From Treponema sp. J25 (GTDB lineage: Bacteria; Spirochaetota; Spirochaetia; Treponematales; Breznakiellaceae), in the NCBI RefSeq assembly GCF_004343725.1, contig NZ_PTQW01000056.1, forward strand, positions 1-35,501: DNA of 35,501 bases, written 5' to 3'. The notes beneath the pieces were generated by a model, which worked only from the letters and a program-made list of their open reading frames with translations, was not told where the DNA came from and searched no databases. Shown here in pieces: positions 1 through 7,682 of the stretch (within the stretch, counting starts at the first letter, position 1; each line of letters opens with the position of its first letter). The translations under genes were made by a program, and so were the position numbers.

Positions 1-70
1 TGACCAGTTGCTCCATGAAGCGCTGGTTAGAGAAGAGGGCCTTGTAGCCGCGGTCGTGGTGGTCTGGCAT
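1..70 (-). CDS. Rpn-family (PD-(D/E)XK) nuclease / transposase_31, N-terminal part only
   Basis: Only the first 23 codons are inside the window; the gene continues past the left edge. The minus-strand ATG at 70-68 gives a product starting MPDHHDRGYKALFSNQRFME. The HDRGYKALFS string is the typical opening of the Rpn/PF04754 family (HDxxxKxLFS), which are recombination-promoting PD-(D/E)XK nucleases often annotated as putative transposases. The catalytic residues lie further on and cannot be checked here. No good Shine-Dalgarno sequence is visible upstream of this ATG. The other upstream ATG (81-79) is in another frame. The family call rests on one short motif, but that motif is distinctive. 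Confidence 0.72.
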   Translation of the reverse strand, partial: MPDHHDRGYKALFSNQRFMEQLV

Positions 71-575
71 AGGAAAACCATAGCACAGGGATGGTGGGAA
101 GGCAAGGCTGGAAGGGGAAATCGGGTGTGGTGGGGGCCTGGAGAGGGGCCCAAAAACCTTCTGGGGTGGAGAACTGGGCCCCCAAAAAACTGGCGCTATT
201 GCGGGGTAACCCGGAAAGGAGCCAAAAGACGCCCGCTGTGGCCTGGTGGGAGCAGCCCCCACCCGCAAAAAACCTTCCGGGGTGGCTTAGAGGCCGCGAG
301 AACCGGGTAAGATTGGCTAAAGGGGCCCTGAGAAGGGCCCCGCCGTGGGTGAGCCCGGAGTGGGGGGAGCGCCTGATCGCCTGAGCCGTGGGCTCTGGGT
401 AGTGGGCCGGGCTGGAAGCCCGGCCGGGGAAGGGCTGTGGAAGCGGCGAAGGAAGCAGGCGCGAGGGGGGAGCCGCGGTGGCTGAGGCGACGGTTTGGTG
501 CGGGCTGAGCCGAAAGGGGGGCGGTGCGGTGCTCCCCCTTTTTTTAGAGTTGCGTTTTCATAAATGAGGAACTTC
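71..575. other. 505-bp gene-free, G-rich, hairpin-rich region
   Basis: No protein-like reading frame was found on either strand; the short plus-strand frames give low-complexity Gly/Trp/Arg-rich peptides. The plus strand is strongly G-biased and holds a series of perfect inverted repeats: 145-152 with 175-182 (8 bp), 245-250 with 258-263 (6 bp), 322-329 with 334-341 (8 bp closed by a GAGA loop), 383-387 with 391-395 (5 bp) and 405-413 with 417-425 (9 bp closed by GGA). A near-direct repeat of about 20 bases sits at 151-170 and 266-285. The stretch ends in a terminator-like hairpin. It resembles a structured RNA more than spacer, but matches no RNA family I can recognise. Confidence 0.5.
513..547 (+). 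terminator. Rho-independent terminator, plus strand
   Basis: AAAGGGGG (513-520) pairs perfectly with CCCCCTTT (534-541), and the run of T continues to 545, giving seven Ts. On the minus strand the same stem is followed by only three Ts. The structure is therefore a better terminator for rightward transcription out of the hairpin-rich region than for the leftward gene ending at 576, although it may serve both. Confidence 0.6.
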
Positions 576-1325
576 TCAGGTAGAGGAGATTTTTTCCCCT
601 TCCCGGTACTTTTGTTCTCGGAAGGGCCGTTCCTGAAGGTACTGCTCTAGAATCTCCTGTTCTCCTTCGGGGAAGGATTCAAATTGGAGAACCAGGATTC
701 TTCCTGTGCGTACCAGTTTACAGATAGGATGGAGAAATTGTTCCCCTACGCGCAATGTGCAGAGGGGAATAGGGGTATCCAGAGGAATATCAGAGACCAG
801 GGCCTCTCGCTGGGGAAGAAAAGAAAGAGCATTAATAGATATAGTCTGGATAGATCCTGTAATGAGGATGCCCCGCCTCGGATGAGAGAAAATAAGACCA
901 AACTGGTCCCATGGTTCAGGTCGAATCCGACGGGTCCGGCGGCTTTCTTCGAAGGGAAGATAGCGTCCTAAGATACTTTCAAGCCGATCCATCTCTTCCG
1001 GATTGGTAAGGTCCTCCGAAACAATCCCGCTTACCCCGAGGTACGAAGCTTTAGCCGCTTCTTCAAAGGAAAACCGTGGCCCTTTAAGGAGAATAATGGG
1101 GGTTTTTTCTTTGGGACGCTCGCTGCGAATAAACTGAACGAGGGTTTTCCAATGCCGGGGAAAATCTTCGGCACTGATGATTATTCCTTCAGGGTCTACC
1201 TCATCAATATTGTCCATCGCCTTAAGAGGATGTCGATACCGGATAAGCTCACATCCCAGAGGTTTCAGGGAAGTATGGAGAAGGGTATACACCTCATCGG
1301 CACCAATAACTATGAGTAGCTTCAT
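576..1325 (-). CDS. Receiver-like domain plus degenerate PilZ domain protein
   Basis: The 249-residue product starts MKLLIVIGADEVYTLL, and residues 1-115 have the alternating beta/alpha look of a response-regulator receiver. The acidic pocket and phospho-acceptor Asp are not clearly present, so it is probably a pseudo-receiver. Residues about 130-230 look like a PilZ domain: an Arg-rich RRTRRIRP segment stands for the RxxxR motif, and TISINALSF stands for the (D/N)xSxxG motif, with Gly replaced by Ala. PilZ domains bind c-di-GMP; these changes make binding doubtful. The start overlaps the stop of the upstream gene by ATGA, so the two are translationally coupled. The alternative is a treponemal family without ligand binding. 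Confidence 0.6.
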   Translation of the reverse strand: MKLLIVIGADEVYTLLHTSLKPLGCELIRYRHPLKAMDNIDEVDPEGIIISAEDFPRHWKTLVQFIRSERPKEKTPIILLKGPRFSFEEAAKASYLGVSGIVSEDLTNPEEMDRLESILGRYLPFEESRRTRRIRPEPWDQFGLIFSHPRRGILITGSIQTISINALSFLPQREALVSDIPLDTPIPLCTLRVGEQFLHPICKLVRTGRILVLQFESFPEGEQEILEQYLQERPFREQKYREGEKISST

Positions 1326-2362
1326 TCTGTCCCCAGATTAATGACCGCGTAGTCTACCACCATCCATATATTATCTTTTTTTTCAACGCTGTAAATATAG
1401 CGTTTCCGTTCTATGTATCGTCCCACCCGGAATTTTTCGAGAACCGTGACGGTTCCTTGTTCAGGCCCATAGGTCGTTTTTTCTACCTGAAACTCCATGG
1501 GAATGGTGACGATATCCCCATCCACGACGGCACTTTTTAAATCAGAGCGGAACTTATCCAACATCCGGAGCCGACCTTCCTCGGATTCCGCAAGCCACAT
1601 GCGTTTTTTTACGGGATCTCGCAGTAACAGGGCTTCCAGATCGAGGTATAAGAAAAATTTTTCCCATTGTCCTTTTTGACGGGCCGTGAGCATGTATTCA
1701 ATGACTTTATCGGGGCTTAAGGGTTCCCGCTGAAGAATTTCGTTGGTTTCCACATCAATGAGGGCCGCCACTTTTCCTTGTTCGGGGAGGGGCGCAGGAC
1801 GAATGGAAAGGGCAAGGGTGTTGGAACGAAGCCCCATGCCGGAAGCCGATGCCGGCGTATTGGGGGCCCCCGTGATGGTCCCCACATTTGGCGATGCTCC
1901 CCCAGGGCTGGGCGATCGTGTGGGTGCTTCCCGCTGCAGGAGTTCGGGATAAAAAACAGCCTGAACGACGTAGGAACCGGCACTTGTTATGGCACTATAG
2001 TCGGTAAGATCTTCGGTAAAAGAAAAGGACTCTCCCGGTTCCAGGGATAATTCACGGAAATAAATACGCTGGCTGGTGCTGCGCTTCCGAATCAGTACTT
2101 CTGTGGCTTCTACGGGGCGGTTATTCAAGGTCCTCACGTCAAAATCGATGGAAAAAGCCCGGTCATCGGCCAATTTGAATCGATAGGTACTGGCCCCTCG
2201 GTTGGTTAGGGTTACCTGGATAAAGACCGGTTTTTGACCCGCAAAATAGACCCGTTTATCGTAGTACCGGATGGTAAGTTCCACTGGTTGGGCCCAGATC
2301 TGAGAAAGAACGCCTGCCATCCATATGGATATTATACCGATAACTTTGTATACTGCCCTCAT
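1322..2362 (-). CDS. Exported protein with BsuPI-like N-terminal domain
   Basis: The 346-residue product has a signal peptide (hydrophobic stretch about 6-22, likely cleaved after IWA at residue 24). Residues about 27-145 form a beta-rich domain resembling BsuPI/Ig-like modules, with a run such as FIQVTLTNRG and a PGESFSF turn. A Ser/Pro/Gly-rich linker follows at about 148-178. The C-terminal 130 residues alternate basic helices and strands and end in WMVVDYAVINLG, which recalls NTF2-like folds, though I cannot confirm this. It is probably periplasmic and is coupled to the downstream receiver/PilZ gene. It is divergent from mfd with only 44 bp between them. I do not recognise the specific family. 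Confidence 0.6.
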   Translation of the reverse strand: MRAVYKVIGIISIWMAGVLSQIWAQPVELTIRYYDKRVYFAGQKPVFIQVTLTNRGASTYRFKLADDRAFSIDFDVRTLNNRPVEATEVLIRKRSTSQRIYFRELSLEPGESFSFTEDLTDYSAITSAGSYVVQAVFYPELLQREAPTRSPSPGGASPNVGTITGAPNTPASASGMGLRSNTLALSIRPAPLPEQGKVAALIDVETNEILQREPLSPDKVIEYMLTARQKGQWEKFFLYLDLEALLLRDPVKKRMWLAESEEGRLRMLDKFRSDLKSAVVDGDIVTIPMEFQVEKTTYGPEQGTVTVLEKFRVGRYIERKRYIYSVEKKDNIWMVVDYAVINLGTE

Positions 2363-2406
2363 AGTGATTCCATTAATTTCCTTACTGTATTTTTCGGAAT
2401 ATACCC
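2363..2406. promoter_or_regulatory. Divergent promoter region between the exported-protein gene and mfd
   Basis: Forty-four AT-rich base pairs must carry start signals for both directions unless promoters lie inside the genes. For mfd a weak -10-like TGTATT (2386-2391) is present, and only a weak GGA element precedes its ATG. For the leftward gene TAAGGAAA lies about 12 nt before its ATG. No convincing -35 box is visible for either, so this is positional inference. Confidence 0.3.
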
Positions 2407-5400
2407 ATGAATACTGTATCCTTTCCTGTGTTCCTTGAACGAATATCCCGTTTTCCGGGGAGGAAGCTCCTTGTAGACGCCGTCCAAAGAGGACAGTTTC
2501 CCCTGGAGGTAGAGGGAGTGGAAGGGTCCCTTCAGGCCCTTCTTCTGGGGGACCTTTTTCACCTTACCCAGCGTCCCCTTTTGATAGTCACCCCTACTGA
2601 AAAGGAGGCGGAAGAGCTCGCCAGCGATCTGGGGGCCCTGGGAGAGAGGGCGCTCCTGTTCCCCTGGTGGGGTACCATGCCCTACCGGGATATGAGCCCC
2701 CTTTCTTCTGTTTTTGGAGAGCGGTCCCGGATCCTTTCCCTCTTATTATCTGAAAAATCTGCCATCGTTATTACCTGTGAACGGGCCCTGCTGACGCCGG
2801 TTCCCCCGGTTTCGTATTTTTCGGGTCTCCTCCAACGGATTGCCGTAGGAGAGCCCATCAATCCTACCCTCCTGGGGGAGCGCCTCCAGCAGTACGGATA
2901 CACCCGGGTTCCCCGGGTACAGGTCCATGGGGAGTACGCCCTGCGGGGGGAGGTGCTGGATATCTATATGCCGGGGGAATCCAGGGCGTACCGTATTCTT
3001 TTTGAATATGACCGGGTAGAGGCTATTAAGGCCTTTGATCCAGAAAACCAGAGTGGGGGGGAATCCCTGGAATCTCTCCACATCTTTCCAGTAAAGGAAG
3101 TACTCTGGACTGACGAAAGAATTGAGGCCCTGGGCGCAACCCTGGCTTCCTGTGAAGAATTTAGCGAATCTGGTCGCCAGCTTATTCTCGATGCCCTGAT
3201 TGAAAAACGGCAAATCCCCGGCGAAGAGCTATTGTTTCCCCTGGCCTTTCCCCAGGCCGCATCGGTCCTTGATTATGTGGGAAAGGAGGCGATCCTGATA
3301 TATTTGGATCGGGAACGACTGGAAAATGCGGAGGAAACCCTTTTTAAAGAATACGAGGGCCTGTACCGCCGCACCCGTCGGGAACGGGAAGTGCCCCTCC
3401 CTTCGAGACTCCTTTTAAGTTTTAAACAACTCGCATCCCGGGTAGAACGGCGGATCTCCTTTCGGACTATCAAAGGCAGGGGCGAGGAAGGGGCCCATCG
3501 GATTCAGATACTGTGCGATCCCCCCCGCAGTTTTTTTGGGAATATTCAATATCTTAAGGAAGAACTGCAGAATCTCCTGAAACAGGGGTGGCAGATTGTG
3601 GTGCTTGCCGAATCGGAGGTACAGGCGAGCCGCATAGAAGAGCTCTTAAAAGAGTACACCGTGCCGGTCCTGGCCCTTCCCCTTTCCACCGGTTTTGGTT
3701 TACCGGAGATCAAACTCCTGGTTATCCAGGAACAGGAAATTTTTGGTCGCCGGAAACGGCTTCCCCGTTCTTTAAAACACGCCCGCAGTGCGGCGATCGA
3801 TACCTTCGTTGAACTGAACCCCGGGGATTATGTGGTCCATGTGAATTACGGGATTGGGCTCTTTAAGGGGATTGAGCGGGTTCGGGCCCTGGGGAACGAG
3901 CGGGACTACATCAAAATAGAGTATGCCGATGAGGAATATATCTTTGTCCCCATTGAGCAGGTGAATCTGGTTCAGCGCTATATTGGGAACGAGGGGGCCC
4001 CACCTCGTCTGGACAAACTCGGTTCTAAGAGCTGGGAAAACCGGAAGAACCGGGTAAAAAAATCCGTCGAAGATATCGCTCAGAAACTCCTGGACCTCTA
4101 TTCCCGGCGAAAAACCGCCCCGGGCTACGCCTTTCCCAAAGATACGGAGTGGCAGCTTGCCTTTGAAGCGGCCTTCCCCTACGAAGAAACGGAGGATCAA
4201 CTGCGCTGTGTGGAAGAAATTAAGCGGGACATGGAAAGCCCCTTTCCTATGGATCGGCTTGTCTGCGGTGATGTGGGATACGGGAAAACCGAGGTGGCTC
4301 TGCGGGCCTGTTTTAAGGCGGTCATGGGGGGAAAGCAGGTGGCCTTTCTTGCTCCCACGACGATTTTGGCAGAGCAGCACTATGAGAATTTCCAGGATCG
4401 TTTTGCCCAGTTCCCGGTGCGGATCGGCATGCTCTCCCGCTTTGTGGACAAGGCGGAGGCCCGCAGAACCCTGGAGGCGGTTCGAAAGGGGGAGATCGAT
4501 ATCCTCGTCGGTACCCATCGAATCCTGCAAAAGGATGTGGTCTTCAAAGATTTAGGGCTCCTGGTGATTGATGAGGAACAGCGTTTTGGGGTGAAGGACA
4601 AGGAACGGCTTAAGGAACTAAAGACCAACGTGGATTGTCTTACCCTGAGCGCTACCCCCATCCCCCGAACACTCCACATGAGCCTTCTTAAAATTCGAGA
4701 CATGAGCCTCCTTACCACCCCTCCCTATAATCGCCATCCCATAGAAACATTTATCGAAGAATTTAACGAAGACCGGGTGGCGGCAGCCATACGCCGGGAA
4801 GTAGAGCGGGGAGGCCAGGTGTTTTACCTGCATAACCGGGTAGAAAGTCTTGAGGATGTCCGGCGAATGCTGGAACGGCTTGTGCCGGAACTCCTCATCG
4901 ATGTGGCCCACGGACAAATGGATAGCCAGGAGTTGGAGGATGTGATGCACCGCTTTATCCATGGGGGAAGCCATGTGCTCGTTTCTACCACCATTATCGA
5001 AAACGGTATCGATATCCCCAACGTGAATACCATCATTATCGATCGGGCCGATATGTATGGCGTTTCCCAGTTGTACCAATTGCGGGGACGGGTAGGGCGG
5101 TCGGACCGCATCGCCTACGCTTACCTGTTGTATCCTAAGGACCGGGCCCTGTCGGAATTAGCCATGAAGCGACTCCAGGTGATTTCGGATTTTACCGAGC
5201 TTGGATCGGGCTTCAAGATTGCCATGAAGGATATGGAAATTCGAGGTGCCGGGAATCTACTTGGCAAAGAGCAGTCGGGGGATATCTATTCGGTGGGCTT
5301 TGATATGTACCTCCGCCTTCTTGATGAAGCCATTGAACGGCTTCAGAACGAACACTATGAGGCTCCCGCGGAGGTCTACCTTGAACTGGAATACACGGGA

Positions 5401-5811
5401 TATATACCTGATAGCTATATTGATACGGCCCAGACCAAGATGGAGGTGTACAAGAAAATCGCCGCCATCCAGAGCCGGGAGGAACTGGAACGGGTCTATG
5501 CGGAACTGCTCGATCGCTTTGGTCCCTTGCCAGACGTAGTACAAAGCCTGCTTTCCTTGGCGGAAATTCGGATCATCTGTCGGGAGCTTTCCATCGTTTC
5601 TCTGCGGGAAAAGGCTGGACAGGTCCGTATCGAATTCGGAAAAGTTTCAAAGGTGAGTATTGACCGGCTCCTCCGGCTCATGCAGGAAAGCGGCGGAAAG
5701 GTAAGGCTGGACCCCCGGGCCCCCCAGGTGCTTATCTTACAGACCGGTACAATTGGCCTCAAAGAAAAAAGTGAATTTATTCGGGAAAAACTGGCCTCCC
5801 TCGTGGGATAG
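2407..5811 (+). CDS. mfd: Transcription-repair coupling factor Mfd
   Basis: Mfd is an ATP-driven translocase that removes stalled RNA polymerase from damaged DNA and recruits UvrA. The 1134-residue length matches the family (about 1150). The order is as expected: UvrB-like N-terminal modules (1-about 340), a CarD-like RNA-polymerase-interaction domain starting at NPGDYVVHVNYGIG (about residue 471), then a RecG-like helicase core with Walker A GDVGYGKT (621-628), Walker B DEEQ (722-725), the SATPIPRT motif, and RGRVGR in the second lobe, followed by the C-terminal TRCF domain. The start ATG leaves only a weak Shine-Dalgarno site. It leads a likely operon with the HAD and plsC genes, and the uvrA gene that its product works with lies downstream. 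Confidence 0.97.
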   Translation: MNTVSFPVFLERISRFPGRKLLVDAVQRGQFPLEVEGVEGSLQALLLGDLFHLTQRPLLIVTPTEKEAEELASDLGALGERALLFPWWGTMPYRDMSPLSSVFGERSRILSLLLSEKSAIVITCERALLTPVPPVSYFSGLLQRIAVGEPINPTLLGERLQQYGYTRVPRVQVHGEYALRGEVLDIYMPGESRAYRILFEYDRVEAIKAFDPENQSGGESLESLHIFPVKEVLWTDERIEALGATLASCEEFSESGRQLILDALIEKRQIPGEELLFPLAFPQAASVLDYVGKEAILIYLDRERLENAEETLFKEYEGLYRRTRREREVPLPSRLLLSFKQLASRVERRISFRTIKGRGEEGAHRIQILCDPPRSFFGNIQYLKEELQNLLKQGWQIVVLAESEVQASRIEELLKEYTVPVLALPLSTGFGLPEIKLLVIQEQEIFGRRKRLPRSLKHARSAAIDTFVELNPGDYVVHVNYGIGLFKGIERVRALGNERDYIKIEYADEEYIFVPIEQVNLVQRYIGNEGAPPRLDKLGSKSWENRKNRVKKSVEDIAQKLLDLYSRRKTAPGYAFPKDTEWQLAFEAAFPYEETEDQLRCVEEIKRDMESPFPMDRLVCGDVGYGKTEVALRACFKAVMGGKQVAFLAPTTILAEQHYENFQDRFAQFPVRIGMLSRFVDKAEARRTLEAVRKGEIDILVGTHRILQKDVVFKDLGLLVIDEEQRFGVKDKERLKELKTNVDCLTLSATPIPRTLHMSLLKIRDMSLLTTPPYNRHPIETFIEEFNEDRVAAAIRREVERGGQVFYLHNRVESLEDVRRMLERLVPELLIDVAHGQMDSQELEDVMHRFIHGGSHVLVSTTIIENGIDIPNVNTIIIDRADMYGVSQLYQLRGRVGRSDRIAYAYLLYPKDRALSELAMKRLQVISDFTELGSGFKIAMKDMEIRGAGNLLGKEQSGDIYSVGFDMYLRLLDEAIERLQNEHYEAPAEVYLELEYTGYIPDSYIDTAQTKMEVYKKIAAIQSREELERVYAELLDRFGPLPDVVQSLLSLAEIRIICRELSIVSLREKAGQVRIEFGKVSKVSIDRLLRLMQESGGKVRLDPRAPQVLILQTGTIGLKEKSEFIREKLASLVG

Positions 5812-5871
5812 GGTGTACGTGGCGGGACGGATACGGTGAATCGATGAAGTGTGTAGGAAAAGGAGAAGGAG

Positions 5872-6516
5872 ATGCAACTACGGACGGACATCAAAGCGGT
5901 AGTATTTGATTACGGGAATGTGCTTTCCCTTCCACAGGCCCCCGGCACGATGGATCGACTGGCCGGACTCGCGGGGGTGCCTGCCCGTGAACTAGAACCG
6001 GTGCTGTGGGCCCTTCGGCCCGCCTGGGATCGGGGAGACCTGTCAGGGGTCGCCTATTATAGGGCTATCCTGGAACGGCTTGGTCGAGAGGTGCCCCCGG
6101 CTGTGCTTGAGCGGCTTGTGGAAGCGGATATGGAGAGCTGGTCCCGGCTTAATCCTGAGACGATAGCACTGGTCAGGGCGGTGCAACGGGCGGGCAAGAA
6201 AGTGGGAATCCTTTCGAATATGCCTGTGGAGTTTCTGCGGCGGGCCCGGGAACGGTTCCCTCTTTTCCAGGAGGTGGATGGGGCGGTGTATTCCTGCGAC
6301 GTACGGGTAAATAAACCTGACCGGGAGATTTACGAACACTGTGCTAGAGTTCTGGGCCTTTCTCCAGCGGAGGTCCTGTTTTTTGATGACCTTCCTGTCA
6401 ACATAGAAGGGGCCCGGGCCGTGGGTTTCCAGGCGTTTCTCTGGAAAGGAGCGGAGGAGGCTCGACGAATCTTGGTTTCTTTTGGTATCATCCCCGCGGT
6501 AGAACAAGGGGAATAG
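5872..6516 (+). CDS. HAD-superfamily hydrolase, YihX-like
   Basis: A 214-residue HAD subfamily IA phosphatase. Motif I is VFDYGNVLS (about residues 11-19): the nucleophile Asp is present and the usual second Asp is Gly, as in the E. coli sugar-phosphatase YihX (FDLGNV). Motif II is ILSNMP, the motif III Lys is in NKPDREIYEH, and motif IV is FFDDLPVNIEGA, so the metal-binding acids are intact. The alpha-helical cap lies between motifs I and II. The substrate cannot be read from sequence; sugar phosphates or related small phosphomonoesters are likely. The AAGGAGAAGGAG stretch directly before the ATG is a very strong ribosome-binding site. The 60-bp gap from mfd has no terminator, so it is probably co-transcribed. 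Confidence 0.85.
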   Translation: MQLRTDIKAVVFDYGNVLSLPQAPGTMDRLAGLAGVPARELEPVLWALRPAWDRGDLSGVAYYRAILERLGREVPPAVLERLVEADMESWSRLNPETIALVRAVQRAGKKVGILSNMPVEFLRRARERFPLFQEVDGAVYSCDVRVNKPDREIYEHCARVLGLSPAEVLFFDDLPVNIEGARAVGFQAFLWKGAEEARRILVSFGIIPAVEQGE

Positions 6517-6562
6517 ATCTTAAAAATCCCGAGGAAAACCTTGGCAAAAAGGGGAACGAGCC

Positions 6563-7318
6563 ATGAAAAGACTCGTCTTGCTAATAAAAACTATTCTGGT
6601 TTTTGCGGGCATATGGATCTCGGTGGCCATCGCATTGCCGCTGGGATTTATCTTTTTTATTCTTTCCTTGATTGGATTTGACCGGTTTGCCCGCTGGCTT
6701 TTGCGGGGCCTGGCTCGCCTGTGGGCCCGGGCGGTCATCTGGGCTACGGGGTGTAAGGTCACCGTGGAAGGACTGGAGCACATTCCCCGGGAAGGAGAGG
6801 GCCTCTGTTTTGTGGGGAACCATCCAGGGGATTTCGATGTGATCCTTGCCCTGGCATACATACCGCGGGCCTTTGGTTTTATTGCAAAAAAGGAAATCCT
6901 TTTTTTCCCGTTTATTAACCTCTGGGTGCTCCTGTTGGGCGGCCTTTTCCTGGACCGAAAAAACATAGGCCAGGCCCGCCGGGCTATCGAATGGGGAGCG
7001 GAGCGAATCCGTCGGGGGCTTTCGATGATCATTTTCCCTGAGGGAACCCGAAGCCGCGGGAAGGGGCTGTTACCCTTTAAGGCGGGGGCTTTTAAGCTCG
7101 CCACCCTGGCGGGTTCTCCCATCATCCCCATGGCTATCGAAGGCAGTTACGCGGTGTATGAAGAAACGGGCTTCGTGCGGGCCGTCCCGGTTCGTCTTGC
7201 CTTTGGTCCCCCTATTTCTACGAAGAACTTAAGCGTTGAGGAACGCAAGGCCCTTCCCGAACAGGTGCGGGAACAGATTGCCCGTATGCTTTCGGGCTCT
7301 GGTTCTAAAGGGCTCTAA
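6563..7318 (+). CDS. plsC: 1-acyl-sn-glycerol-3-phosphate acyltransferase (PlsC family)
   Basis: This 251-residue membrane enzyme transfers an acyl chain to lysophosphatidate, giving phosphatidate for phospholipid synthesis. A hydrophobic anchor occupies residues about 5-40. The catalytic HX4D motif is NHPGDFD (His87, Asp92), and the glycerol-phosphate-binding motif FPEGTR is at 158-163, followed by a typical LLPFKAGAFKLA segment. Length matches the family. It follows the HAD gene by 46 bp, with AAGGGGAACGAG before the ATG. That gap contains a small CCGAGG/CCTTGG hairpin without a T run, so read-through from mfd is expected. Other lysophospholipid acyltransferases share these motifs, so the exact acceptor is inferred. 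Confidence 0.9.
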   Translation: MKRLVLLIKTILVFAGIWISVAIALPLGFIFFILSLIGFDRFARWLLRGLARLWARAVIWATGCKVTVEGLEHIPREGEGLCFVGNHPGDFDVILALAYIPRAFGFIAKKEILFFPFINLWVLLLGGLFLDRKNIGQARRAIEWGAERIRRGLSMIIFPEGTRSRGKGLLPFKAGAFKLATLAGSPIIPMAIEGSYAVYEETGFVRAVPVRLAFGPPISTKNLSVEERKALPEQVREQIARMLSGSGSKGL

Positions 7319-7344
7319 AAAGTCTGACACAAAGGACTTCCCCC

Positions 7345-7384
7345 GGGGACCTCTTGTGCTCCGCGGAGTACAAGAGGAATCCCC
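7345..7384. repeat. Long inverted repeat between plsC and tRNA-Val
   Basis: Bases 7350-7377 form an uninterrupted 28-bp palindrome (14-bp arms, one pair being G·T) that extends, past a two-base AA bulge, with GGGGA (7345-7349) pairing to TCCCC (7380-7384). There is no loop to speak of, so as RNA the inner bases would open to a small loop. No T run follows on either strand. It sits between the converging plsC and tRNA-Val transcripts and may act as a bidirectional terminator or be a dispersed palindromic repeat. Confidence 0.55.
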
Positions 7385-7480
7385 TCCGCGGGATTGGTGG
7401 CACATAACATGTATGGAGGATTGTTTTGTTCGGTGGGCTTTGTTTTTCATCACCCATCACAAACACTGGATGGGTACGTA

Positions 7481-7554
7481 TGGGCGCTGAGAGACTCGAA
7501 CTCCCGACTTCCTCGGTGTAAGCGAGGCGCTCTAGCCAACTGAGCTAAACGCCC
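7481..7554 (-). tRNA. tRNA-Val (anticodon TAC)
   Basis: The minus strand folds into a full cloverleaf of 74 nt. Acceptor GGGCGTT pairs with AGCGCCC (one G·T pair), with discriminator A at 7481. The D arm contains TAGCTCAGTTGGCTAGAGC. The anticodon stem CCTCG/CGAGG closes the loop CTTACAC, giving anticodon TAC for valine. The T arm carries TTCGAGT with a GGGAG/CTCTC stem. CCA is not encoded. The gene stands alone on the strand opposite its neighbours and has its own promoter. A 7-bp inverted repeat (7452-7458 with 7469-7475) follows at the 3' side but has no T run. Confidence 0.97.
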
Positions 7555-7563
7555 GATGGGCGC

Positions 7564-7593
7564 ACCATACCATGGAGGGCTGGTCCCTGTCAA
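7564..7593 (-). promoter_or_regulatory. Sigma-70-type promoter of tRNA-Val
   Basis: On the minus strand a perfect -35 TTGACA (7593-7588) is followed after 18 bp by TATGGT (7569-7564). Transcription would begin about at the tRNA 5' end (7554) or a few bases before it, matching a stable-RNA promoter. Confidence 0.75.
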
Positions 7594-7645
7594 GGGCTTG
7601 CGTTGTTAGAAGATCTGAAGGAAAACCCTTCTTGGGAGGGAGGAC

Positions 7646-7674
7646 TTGTTTTCTCCCGCCCGTACCGTTATGCT
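7646..7674 (+). promoter_or_regulatory. Probable uvrA promoter, leaderless
   Basis: A -35-like TTGTTT (7646-7651) and a -10 TATGCT (7669-7674) are separated by 17 bp. The uvrA ATG follows eight bases after the -10, so transcription would start at or within a base or two of the start codon. No Shine-Dalgarno sequence is visible, which fits a leaderless mRNA. No obvious LexA-type palindrome was seen. Confidence 0.5.
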
Positions 7675-7682
7675 AGCGTCGT

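Noticed and set aside
8-384. Two plus-strand open frames of about 100 codons near the left edge
   Set aside because: They encode low-complexity Gly/Trp/Arg peptides, run antisense to the Rpn gene start or across hairpins, and have no family resemblance.
448-470. GAAGGAAGCAG string suggesting an SRP RNA core
   Set aside because: The matching CAGG strand on the other side of the GNAA tetraloop is absent and the surrounding bases cannot form the SRP helix 8.
3772-4530. Minus-strand open frame of 252 codons inside mfd
   Set aside because: It is a frame shadow of the conserved mfd helicase region without motifs or initiation signals.
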